DNA from: Ignavibacterium sp.
GTDB taxonomy: Bacteria > Bacteroidota > Ignavibacteria > Ignavibacteriales > Ignavibacteriaceae
DNA length: 64,000 bases
Assembly (NCBI RefSeq): GCF_025998815.1
Contig: NZ_AP026678.1
Span: 62,001 to 126,000 of the forward strand
Direction of reading: 5' to 3'
Under the pieces are notes generated by a model that had not been told where the DNA came from, ran no database searches, and worked only from the letters and a program-made list of their open reading frames with translations. The position numbers and the translations under genes are program-made. Each line of letters starts with the position of its first letter. Positions within the stretch are counted from its first letter, which is position 1. Below are positions 47,225-55,653 of this stretch, in pieces.

Positions 47225-49168
47225 TTGATTTTTTTATCTTCAGATTTATTTTTCAACCGAAATTTATCAACTATAATCTCAACGAGTATATTGAAAAAAT
47301 TTTTTCTGCTTAATCTTTTCTTCCTGATATTCTCTGTAATGTCTTACAGTCAGAAAATCCAGGTTCCTCAAATCGTTCTTACCAACATCGAATTTGAAAT
47401 AAAGATTAGTGATTATCCTGATACCAATTCTTCAATTCCAATTAAAATTATCTCATCCGAAGGCAAATTAATTTCAGAGCATCATTTAAACCGTCAAGAA
47501 AAACAGTTTTCTGGTAAAATTAAATTGCCTGATAGTGGAAAGTATTTTATTGAATTAAATGGAAAAAGAAATGATTCAACAATTAATGTCATTCCCGGAT
47601 TCCTGAGTATCATTCCACCTTTGATTGCAATTTTTGTTGCCCTCATCTTCCGTCAGGTTTTATTTTCACTTCTGCTTGGAATATTTGCCGGAACATTTTT
47701 TCTTTATGATTATAATCCTTTAATTGCTTTTATGCGACTTGTTGATGTGTATGTTATAAATTCTTTGATAGATAAATCTCACATTCAGATAATTGTGTTT
47801 ACTTTGATGTTTGGTGGAGTTATCGGTTTGATGTCTAAATCAGGAGGAACAACAGGAATTGCAAATCTTTTAATACCGTTGGCAAAGAACAGAAAATCAG
47901 GAATGCTTGCTACCTGGCTTTCAGGCATAATAATATTTTTTGATGATTATGCTAACACGCTTGTTGTTGGAAATTTAATGCGACCACTAACAGATAAATT
48001 AAAAATTTCCCGTGAGAAACTTGCTTTTATCGTTGATGCAACTTCAGCACCGGTTGCCAGCATTTTTTTGATAAGTTCCTGGATCGGTTATGAAGTTGGT
48101 TTAATTCAGGATGGTTTCAAAGTGATTGGTTCAAATGTTAATGCTTATAATGTTTTCCTTGATACAATAATTTTCCGCTTCTATCCTATTGCTATGTTAA
48201 TTTTTATACCAATCACGATTCTTATGAAAAGAGATTTCGGACCGATGCTTAAAGCAGAGCGATATGCTTTGGCGAATGGAATTGATGCAAAACATTCCGG
48301 AAGTAAAAGCAATGATATTCTTAAATCAACCGAACTCTTTGGAAATGAGGACAAAGCAAAGTGGTATAACGGAGTAATTCCGATTCTCATTATTGTCTTT
48401 GGTACTGTAGCCGGATTGATTTTCACAGGAATCAAATCCCTGGAATCGATGGGGATTAAAGATTATACACTACGCGATATAATTTCTAATTCTGATTCTT
48501 ATTCTGCTTTGTTGTGGTCATCAGCAGCTGCGTGTGTCGTAGCAGGTGTTATGATTAGTTTTCAAAAGATTATGAATCTTGGTGAAATTATGGATGCCTG
48601 GTTTCTGGGAATCAGATCGATGCTTCTTGCTGTAGTGATGTTAACACTTGCCTGGGCAATTGGTTCAATCACACAGGATATGAAAACAGCCGATTACATT
48701 ATTAGTGTAATTAGTGATTCGATTGCACCTCATTGGTTGCCTGTAATTGTATTTATTGTTTGTGCTGCCACAAGTTTTTCAACAGGAACGAGTTGGGGAA
48801 CAATGGCTATTATGATGCCACTCGTTATTCCTTTGGCATTTCATATATCTTCACTTAATAATTTATCTGAAGCAGATAGTTATCTTATAATGGTTGGAGC
48901 AATAAGCTCTGTATTAGCCGGTTGTGTTTTTGGCGATCATTGCTCACCGATTTCTGATACTACAATTTTATCATCAATGGCTTCAGGTTGTGATCATGTT
49001 GCGCATGTAAATACTCAACTTCCTTATGCAATCTTTGTTGCAATTTTCTGTATGTTGCTCGGAGATATTCCGACAGCATTTGGATTCCCACCAATTCTGT
49101 CAATAGTTTTAATTGTTCTTTGTCTGATTATCGGATTAAGATTTCTTGGTAGAAAAGTATTGGATTAA
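47225..49168 (+). CDS. NhaC-family Na+/H+ antiporter with exported N-terminal domain
   Basis: Up to 647 residues. The start is uncertain: TTG at 47225 or TTG at 47291, the latter placing a signal-peptide-like helix (KKFFLLNLFFLIFSVMSYSQ) at the N-terminus. Residues about 44-125 are a beta-rich soluble domain. From about 128 there are 11 or so transmembrane helices of the NhaC/ion-transporter superfamily, with IIFFDDYANTLVVGN, ATSAPVASIFLISSWIGYEVG, FSTGTSWGTMAIMMPLVIP and FGDHCSPISDTTILSS. The periplasmic front domain is an addition to the standard antiporter. It ends in a 4-bp overlap with the convergent L,D-transpeptidase. Confidence 0.85.
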   Translation: MIFLSSDLFFNRNLSTIISTSILKKFFLLNLFFLIFSVMSYSQKIQVPQIVLTNIEFEIKISDYPDTNSSIPIKIISSEGKLISEHHLNRQEKQFSGKIKLPDSGKYFIELNGKRNDSTINVIPGFLSIIPPLIAIFVALIFRQVLFSLLLGIFAGTFFLYDYNPLIAFMRLVDVYVINSLIDKSHIQIIVFTLMFGGVIGLMSKSGGTTGIANLLIPLAKNRKSGMLATWLSGIIIFFDDYANTLVVGNLMRPLTDKLKISREKLAFIVDATSAPVASIFLISSWIGYEVGLIQDGFKVIGSNVNAYNVFLDTIIFRFYPIAMLIFIPITILMKRDFGPMLKAERYALANGIDAKHSGSKSNDILKSTELFGNEDKAKWYNGVIPILIIVFGTVAGLIFTGIKSLESMGIKDYTLRDIISNSDSYSALLWSSAAACVVAGVMISFQKIMNLGEIMDAWFLGIRSMLLAVVMLTLAWAIGSITQDMKTADYIISVISDSIAPHWLPVIVFIVCAATSFSTGTSWGTMAIMMPLVIPLAFHISSLNNLSEADSYLIMVGAISSVLAGCVFGDHCSPISDTTILSSMASGCDHVAHVNTQLPYAIFVAIFCMLLGDIPTAFGFPPILSIVLIVLCLIIGLRFLGRKVLD

Positions 49169-50010
49169 TCAGTTGATGCAAAAAGCTTTTCGATTGAAAA
49201 ATAATTTACTGGAATCATTTCAGCTTTGATTTCTGGTATTGCGATTTCAACAAAAAGGTATTCCGGATAAATCCTTTGTCTTGGTGCAACTTTGTTAAAA
49301 TCTCCGATTGAAATTCCTTCGTGAGTAATGTTCTTATTATCAATTAGAATCTTTTCATTAACAAAATTCAAAAAACTTCCTTTATAAAGATGATTCATCC
49401 TTCTTTTGATTTCTTTCGGAAGGTTTTCGCTATCGTAGTATTTATATTCATTTGAACTTTTATCAGCAAAAGAAATCCGGATGGCAGTTTCACCTTTATG
49501 AACCAATACCGGAGCTCCGTAATTAAGTTTTGAGAATAATTCTTTGCCATCTTCTCTTGATACTCTTACACAACCGTGAGATGAGGTTTTGTTCCCCAGA
49601 TATTTATAATAAGATTTTCCTGCCAAAGCGTGAAAACCAATTCCATAATTAAATCCCATCCAATTTAACATCAAAGTACTATCAAATTGAGTTGAGTACC
49701 ATTTTGCAGCTTTGTGCTGAATTACAAAAATGCCCGTATTTGTTTCAACTCCATCTTTAATTTTCTTTGTTCCGCTGGATACTTTAAATGTTTTAACGGA
49801 ATCAAATCGAGAGTGAAGATATCCTAATTGTTTTGATAAATCAATTTCAACAAAATAATCTGACAAGGTAAAAACAGTATCGACAATTTTTGTCGAACTG
49901 ATTTTTTTCAATTCCTCAAAACTCAAAGATTGCTTTGTTGAGTATACTCTATTCGGGTCATCAGCAAAACTGATGGTTGTAATTACGAATAAGATTAAAA
50001 GTGCTTTCAT
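49165..50010 (-). CDS. L,D-transpeptidase (YkuD family)
   Basis: 281 residues with a signal peptide (1-16). The YkuD domain (about 50-155) carries the active-site motif SSHGCVRVSREDG with His145, Cys147 and Arg149, preceded by FHALAG (His127). It forms 3-3 crosslinks or anchors proteins to peptidoglycan in the periplasm. A basic C-terminal extension (about 165-281) has no assigned function. It overlaps uvrC by 4 bp, which is an odd but real translational coupling. Confidence 0.9.
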   Translation of the reverse strand: MKALLILFVITTISFADDPNRVYSTKQSLSFEELKKISSTKIVDTVFTLSDYFVEIDLSKQLGYLHSRFDSVKTFKVSSGTKKIKDGVETNTGIFVIQHKAAKWYSTQFDSTLMLNWMGFNYGIGFHALAGKSYYKYLGNKTSSHGCVRVSREDGKELFSKLNYGAPVLVHKGETAIRISFADKSSNEYKYYDSENLPKEIKRRMNHLYKGSFLNFVNEKILIDNKNITHEGISIGDFNKVAPRQRIYPEYLFVEIAIPEIKAEMIPVNYFSIEKLFASTD

Positions 50011-51830
50011 TCCGTGCTTTGGTTAAAATGAGATTTTATTAATTCTGCTTTCTTTATTCCGATCACCGAAGCAAGCTCTTCAAGTGAAGATGATTTTACT
50101 GCTTCGAGACTTCCGAATTTTTCAATAAGCAGTTTAGCAGTTTGTGTGCCAATACCTTTTATCTCAGTTAACTCTGTTGATATGATTCTTTTGGTTCTTC
50201 TTTGTCTGTGAAAGGTTATCGCAAACCGATGTGCTTCATCTCTTATTTGTTGCAAAAGTTTTAATCCGGATGATGTTTTTGCAATTGTTTCAGGTTCTGA
50301 TTTGCCGGGAAAGAAAACTTCTTCCAATCTTTTTGCTAATCCAATGATATTATAATTTTTAACACCAAGTTTATTCAGAACTTCAACTGCACTTGAAAGC
50401 TGACCTTTTCCACCGTCAACCATTATCAAATCGGGAAAAGTTTCATTTTCGGTCAGCAGTTTTGAGTACCTTCTTTCAATGACTTCACGCATACTTGCAA
50501 AATCATCAGGACCGTCAACACTTTTAATTATGAATTTTCTGTATAAACTTTTCTTTGGTTTTCCGTCAACAAAAACTACCATACTTGCAACACTGTCTGA
50601 GCCCTGAATGTTTGAAATGTCAAAACACTCAATCTTCTTTGGTAGGTTTTTTAATCTTAAATCTCTTTGTAAGGCAGCAAGTGGATAGGGAACATTTCCA
50701 AGATTTTTCATTTTCTGAATCTGAATTTCTTTCAACTGCAGCATAGCATTTTCTTTACACATCTTTACAAGTGACTTCAAATCACCTCTTTGTGGCACAA
50801 CAAATTTTACTCTATGATTTGCTTTATGAATAAGCCATTCGAGAATTGCTTCTTTATCTTCGGGTTCAACTTCCAATACTATTTCTTTTGGAATCTCAGC
50901 GAAATCCTGATAATAAAATTTTATTGCAGCAGAATAAATCTGTGGAAGTTCTTCACCTTCTTCTATCGAAAGACGAAGTTGTTTCTTGCCAATTAATTTT
51001 CCATCACGAATATTAAATACAGAACAGCTTGAATCTTTTCCTTCAAATGCAACGGCGAAAATATCTCTGTCATCAAAATCATCGCTAACAATTTTTTGTT
51101 TTGATGAAATACTTGTCAGTTGATTTATTTTATCTCTTAATTCGGCTGCTTTTTCAAACTCAAGATTTTCAACGGCAATATTCATTTTTTCAGTAAATGA
51201 TTTTATTAATTCATCTGTCTTGCCCTTAAGCAATTGAATTACTTCTTTTACCATTTCATTATAAGCGACTGCACTAATCAGACCTTCGCAAGGTCCGTCA
51301 CATTTCTTAATATGATAATCAAGACAGACTTTAAATTTTTTAGCATTTATGTTTTCCTCAGTCAAATCAAGTTTACAACTTCTTATTCTGAAAATCTGAT
51401 TGATCATCCTTAATGAAGCTTTCATACTTTTAACATCTGTATAAGGACCAAAATATTTCGAACCATCATTAACCAGATGTCTTGTAGGATAAATTCTTGG
51501 GAATAGTTCATTCGTCACTTTAATGAAAGGATAACTTTTATCGTCTTTAAGATTTACATTATATCTTGGTTTGAACTGCTTGATAAGATTGTTCTCAAGT
51601 ATGAGAGCTTCAACTTCGCTGTCGGTAACAACAATCTGAACTTCTTCTGTCTTTTCAACGATTGCTAATGTTTTAGGTGATGTTACATTATTCTGAAAAT
51701 AACTTCTTACACGATTTCTTAAATTCTTTGCTTTACCTACATAAATAATTTTACCATTCTTATTAAGAAACTGATATACGCCAGGTTTAGCAGGTAAATT
51801 TTTTAATTGTAATTCTAATTTTGAATTCAT
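50007..51830 (-). CDS. uvrC: UvrABC system protein C (excinuclease)
   Basis: 607 residues, full length. The N-terminal GIY-YIG nuclease (about 10-90; GVYQFLNKNGKIIYVGKAKNL) makes the 3' incision. The cysteine-rich region (SCKLDLTEENINAKKFKVC), the UVR motif (about 205-240) and the RNase H-like endonuclease with CFDISNIQGSD and MVDGGKGQLSSA make the 5' incision. Two C-terminal helix-hairpin-helix motifs (LTEIKGIGTQTAKLLIEKFG) bind DNA. It acts in nucleotide excision repair. Confidence 0.97.
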   Translation of the reverse strand: MNSKLELQLKNLPAKPGVYQFLNKNGKIIYVGKAKNLRNRVRSYFQNNVTSPKTLAIVEKTEEVQIVVTDSEVEALILENNLIKQFKPRYNVNLKDDKSYPFIKVTNELFPRIYPTRHLVNDGSKYFGPYTDVKSMKASLRMINQIFRIRSCKLDLTEENINAKKFKVCLDYHIKKCDGPCEGLISAVAYNEMVKEVIQLLKGKTDELIKSFTEKMNIAVENLEFEKAAELRDKINQLTSISSKQKIVSDDFDDRDIFAVAFEGKDSSCSVFNIRDGKLIGKKQLRLSIEEGEELPQIYSAAIKFYYQDFAEIPKEIVLEVEPEDKEAILEWLIHKANHRVKFVVPQRGDLKSLVKMCKENAMLQLKEIQIQKMKNLGNVPYPLAALQRDLRLKNLPKKIECFDISNIQGSDSVASMVVFVDGKPKKSLYRKFIIKSVDGPDDFASMREVIERRYSKLLTENETFPDLIMVDGGKGQLSSAVEVLNKLGVKNYNIIGLAKRLEEVFFPGKSEPETIAKTSSGLKLLQQIRDEAHRFAITFHRQRRTKRIISTELTEIKGIGTQTAKLLIEKFGSLEAVKSSSLEELASVIGIKKAELIKSHFNQSTE

Positions 51831-51897
51831 GACACAAAGTGGAGTAATTCACTTTTTTTGTTGAGTGAAAATAAAGCAGGAAGGTGATAAAATAAAT

Positions 51898-53139
51898 TTA
51901 GTCTTTAAGCACCATATTTTTGGGAATTACAACAATACCAGTTTCAGTCACGGTGAACTTTTTCTTGTCTTCCTCAGGATCAAATCCTATTTCATATCCC
52001 TCAGGTATTGTTACATTCTTATCAATAATAGCTCTTCTTATTCTTGCATGACGACCAACCCAAACATTGTGAAAAAGAATTGAATCTGTTATGTACGAAT
52101 AAGAATTTATTCTGACATTAGCTCCAAGTATTGACCTTTCAACCAAACCTCCTGAAACTATGGTTCCGTCGCAAACAAGAGAATTTAAAGTTCTACCAAC
52201 TCTTTCTCCTTCGTGAGAAACTGTTTTTGCAGGTGGATATTGATATTGATATGTTCTTAAAGGCCATTCTGAATCGTAAAGATTAAATTCCGGTGTAACG
52301 CTTATCAAGTCCATATTAGCAGCGTAGTAACTATCAAGCGTTCCAATATCTCTCCAATATGGCTGAACTTTTTTGTTCTCATCAATGAAGCGAAAAGCGA
52401 TTACTTTTAATTTGGATTTAACCATATATGGAATTACATCCTGTCCAAAATCAAGTGCTTTTATTTTTTTCGATTCCATTTCAAGTAATACATCTTTAAG
52501 TACAGAAGCTTTGAAAACATAAATTCCCATATTAACAAACGAGAAACCTTTTTTATCAGGAATTTCCGGAGGAACAGGTGGTTTCTCAATAAAAGATTGC
52601 ACATTATAGTTTTCATCAATTCCAACAATTCCAAATCTGCTTGCCTGGTCTTTAGGAACTTCAATACAAGCCATACTTAAATCAGCATCGTTCTTAATGT
52701 GATTATCAATAAATTTCAGATAGTCCATTTTGTAGATATGATCACCGCTTAATATTAAAACCCATTTTGCTTTTCTGTCAGAGAAAAGATTAAGGTTCTG
52801 ATAGATTGCATTTGCAGTTCCCAGATACCAATCATTATTCATTTTTCTTTGAGGTGGAACTGAGTAGATGAATTCTCCAAGCTCAGGATTAAAAATACTC
52901 CACGCTTCAAACAAATGCATATTGAGAGAGTCAGATTTATATTGTGTTAGAACATAAATTCTCCTTAAACCAGAGTTCAGACAATTTGATAAAGCGAAAT
53001 CAATAATTCTGTATTTGCCACCAAATGGAACTGCGGGTTTACTTCTGACTGCGGTTAAAGGATAAAGTCTTTCACCTTGACCACCAGCAAGAATAACGGT
53101 GATTGTATCTCTGAGAATTGATGAACCAGGGGAGAACAT
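51898..53139 (-). CDS. glgC: Glucose-1-phosphate adenylyltransferase
   Basis: Makes ADP-glucose from glucose-1-phosphate and ATP, the first committed step of glycogen synthesis. 413 residues. Visible are VILAGGQGERLYPLTAVRSKPAVPFGGKYRIIDFALSN-type N-terminal motifs (GGQGERLYPLTAVRSKPAVP), SGDHIYKMDY, PYWRDIGTLDSYYAANMDL and the left-handed beta-helix tail. GAGG precedes the ATG. No other glg genes are nearby. Confidence 0.96.
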   Translation of the reverse strand: MFSPGSSILRDTITVILAGGQGERLYPLTAVRSKPAVPFGGKYRIIDFALSNCLNSGLRRIYVLTQYKSDSLNMHLFEAWSIFNPELGEFIYSVPPQRKMNNDWYLGTANAIYQNLNLFSDRKAKWVLILSGDHIYKMDYLKFIDNHIKNDADLSMACIEVPKDQASRFGIVGIDENYNVQSFIEKPPVPPEIPDKKGFSFVNMGIYVFKASVLKDVLLEMESKKIKALDFGQDVIPYMVKSKLKVIAFRFIDENKKVQPYWRDIGTLDSYYAANMDLISVTPEFNLYDSEWPLRTYQYQYPPAKTVSHEGERVGRTLNSLVCDGTIVSGGLVERSILGANVRINSYSYITDSILFHNVWVGRHARIRRAIIDKNVTIPEGYEIGFDPEEDKKKFTVTETGIVVIPKNMVLKD

Positions 53140-53159
53140 ATTAACCTCTTAATTTACAT

Positions 53160-53192
53160 CAAAAATATATTGAATTATCTTTTGATTGGCAA
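53160..53192 (-). promoter_or_regulatory. Candidate promoter of glgC
   Basis: On the minus strand a TTG (53190-53192), 22 bases of spacing, then TATTTTTG (53160-53167) matching TAnnTTTG, 20 bp upstream of the glgC start. Spacing lies within the known 17-23 range. Confidence 0.45.
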
Positions 53193-53260
53193 TTAAAGTT
53201 TTGGTTAAATTGTAAAAAAAAATTCTAAAAATATTAAAGTTAATTATTCAGGTATGTGAA

Positions 53261-54862
53261 ATGTTTTTTGCTCTCAACCTTTTAAAGATCCTTTTAGTGA
53301 TAGATGTAGTTCTGTTTAAGTTAATTTTTAATGATGGAGTTAAAGCAGGATATGTTAGCACATCTCAGAAGAATGTAGATATTCTTCACTATCATTTGAA
53401 AATAGATTTAAACGCAGAAAAAAAGTTAATCGAAGGTGAAGTTAAAATACTTGCACACAAATTAATTCCTGAGCAAAGAAATATTGATTTACATTTCTAT
53501 GGAAATATGATTGCAAAGAAAGTTTATTCAGAGTCAGGTGAATTAATGTTTCATCAGATAAAAAATATTCTTTCGATTGATGTTTCCGAAATCAAAAAAG
53601 ACACAGTCGGGTTTTCAATTCAATATTATGGAAGTCCAAAACGCTCCGGATTCAATGGGTTCGTGTTCGGAGAGATTAATAATATTCCTCTCATTTATAA
53701 TTTGAATGAACCTAATTATGCTCCAAGTTGGTTTCCTTGTGATGATGATCCTGAGGACAAAGCTTTCCTCGATATTGAAATAACTAATGACAGTAGTTTT
53801 GTTTCCGTTTCGAATGGAAAATTAGTTAGTGTTAAAAATAATGGTGAGAAAAAAACATATCATTGGAAGTCAGACTATCCGATTTCAACATACCTGATTG
53901 CTGTTTATTCATCAAAGTATATTTCATTTACTCAAAACTATAAATCAATTTCAGGAAAAGAATTTCCACTTGAGTTTTATGTATTACCAAATCATCTGGA
54001 AGAAGCCAAAAAGGATTTCGCTGAACATAAAGAAATGCTTGAAGCTTTTGAAAATCTTTTTGGCGAATATCCTTTTGCTGATGATAAATATGGAGTTGCA
54101 GAATTTTTATGGAATTATGGAGCAATGGAAACTCAAACTATAACGGGAATTGGATACAATTTCGTATCTGGAAAAAACTTTGCAAGAGATATCCTCGCAC
54201 ACGAACTTGCACATCATTGGTGGGGAAATGCCGTTGGTCCAAAAACCTGGAAAGATATTTGGTTGAATGAAGGTTTCGCTTCTTACAGTGAAGCATTATT
54301 CCTTGAGTATAAATTTGGTAATGCTTCATTACAATCGGCCATGAGAAGTAAATTCAGTGAGTATTTCCGGGGACCTCTTTATAATCCTGTTAATCTTTTC
54401 AGTGAAACAGTTTATGATAAAGGAGCCTGGGTTCTTCATATGCTAAGGAATGAAATTGGTGATTCGAATTTCTTTAAGTCACTGAAGAAATATTATGAAA
54501 TCTATAAGTATAAGAATGCTTCTACTGAAGACTTTAAAGATGTTTGTGAAACTTTAAGCAATCAGAATCTTGATAAATTTTTTGATGATTGGGTTTATAA
54601 TGATAAAGGAATTATCAGATGTAATTACAGTTTTAATGACAATACTATCTCACTAATGCAAGTAGGTGATGAGTTTAAAGACTTTCACTTTAACCTTGAT
54701 TTGAAAATTGTTTATTCAGACAACTCATCTGAGATCAAAACTTTCAGAGTTGAACACAGCAATGAAAGATTTGAGACTGGAACTACAAAAGAAATAAAAT
54801 CAGTAATTGCCGATCCCGAAGGAAAACTACTTGCAATTTTCAATGAAGAAGAACATCAATAA
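53261..54862 (+). CDS. M1-family zinc metallopeptidase (short form)
   Basis: 533 residues. The catalytic site is HELAHHWWGNAVGPKTWKD (His314, Glu315, His318) with the third ligand Glu337 in WLNEGFASY. The exopeptidase GAMEN-like motif reads GAMET (287-291). An N-terminal hydrophobic segment (3-24) suggests export or membrane anchoring. It lacks the long C-terminal domain of classical aminopeptidase N and ends soon after the catalytic domain. Peptide trimming in the periplasm is likely. Confidence 0.9.
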   Translation: MFFALNLLKILLVIDVVLFKLIFNDGVKAGYVSTSQKNVDILHYHLKIDLNAEKKLIEGEVKILAHKLIPEQRNIDLHFYGNMIAKKVYSESGELMFHQIKNILSIDVSEIKKDTVGFSIQYYGSPKRSGFNGFVFGEINNIPLIYNLNEPNYAPSWFPCDDDPEDKAFLDIEITNDSSFVSVSNGKLVSVKNNGEKKTYHWKSDYPISTYLIAVYSSKYISFTQNYKSISGKEFPLEFYVLPNHLEEAKKDFAEHKEMLEAFENLFGEYPFADDKYGVAEFLWNYGAMETQTITGIGYNFVSGKNFARDILAHELAHHWWGNAVGPKTWKDIWLNEGFASYSEALFLEYKFGNASLQSAMRSKFSEYFRGPLYNPVNLFSETVYDKGAWVLHMLRNEIGDSNFFKSLKKYYEIYKYKNASTEDFKDVCETLSNQNLDKFFDDWVYNDKGIIRCNYSFNDNTISLMQVGDEFKDFHFNLDLKIVYSDNSSEIKTFRVEHSNERFETGTTKEIKSVIADPEGKLLAIFNEEEHQ

Positions 54863-54924
54863 TAATTCAAATCTTTTATTTCAGTGCTCATATAACTAAT
54901 TTTCAACAAAAATTTTTATAAAGT

Positions 54925-55647
54925 GTGAACAAGACTTACTTTTTTATTTCAGATGTACACCTTGGATTGCAGTCCAGGGAAATTGAAAATGCAAAAGAAC
55001 GAAAACTTGTTGAGTTTCTGAACTTCGCCAAAAATAATTGTAACGAATTGTTTATTGCTGGCGATTTATTCGACTATTGGTTTGAATATCGCAGGGTTTA
55101 TCAAAAAGGTTTTTTCAGAACTCTTACGGCTTTGCAGGATTTAGCAGAAGCTGGAATTAAAGTACATTACTTTATCGGTAATCACGATTTTTTTCATAAT
55201 GGATTTTTTGAAAAAGAAATTGGTTTAATTCTGTATCAAAATCCTTCAGAGTTTCGTCTAAACAACAAACGATTTTTTATTGGTCATGGTGATGGATTAG
55301 TCAAAAATGATTTAGGTTATAATATCTTAAAAGTAATTCTGAGAAGCCGTTTTACTCAATTCCTTTATTCACTAATTCATCCCGATATTGGAGTTACACT
55401 TGCAAGCCATACCAGTAAATCAAGTCGTGACTATACAAGTAAAAAAGATTATGGTGAGGAAGATGGATTGTTTGAAGCAGCTAAAAAGAAAATTGATGAA
55501 GGTTATGATTTTGTTCTGTTCGGACATCTTCACAGAAAACAATTTTTGAATTATAAAAATGGATATTACATAAATTTAGGTTCCTGGATAACAGAACCTT
55601 GCTATGGAAAATTTACAGACAAGTTCGAAATAATAGATATCAAATAA
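54925..55647 (+). CDS. lpxH: UDP-2,3-diacylglucosamine diphosphatase family phosphoesterase
   Basis: 240 residues with all metallophosphoesterase motifs: ISDVHLG, AGDLFDYWFEY, GNHDFF, the GHGDGL segment and GHLHRKQF. The pattern FDYWFEYR is characteristic of LpxH-type enzymes, which cleave UDP-diacylglucosamine in lipid A synthesis. The start is GTG. It lies 6 bp before the PBP1A gene. Related calcineurin-type phosphoesterases are possible, but LpxH is the best fit. Confidence 0.88.
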   Translation: MNKTYFFISDVHLGLQSREIENAKERKLVEFLNFAKNNCNELFIAGDLFDYWFEYRRVYQKGFFRTLTALQDLAEAGIKVHYFIGNHDFFHNGFFEKEIGLILYQNPSEFRLNNKRFFIGHGDGLVKNDLGYNILKVILRSRFTQFLYSLIHPDIGVTLASHTSKSSRDYTSKKDYGEEDGLFEAAKKKIDEGYDFVLFGHLHRKQFLNYKNGYYINLGSWITEPCYGKFTDKFEIIDIK

Positions 55648-55653
55648 AATTTT

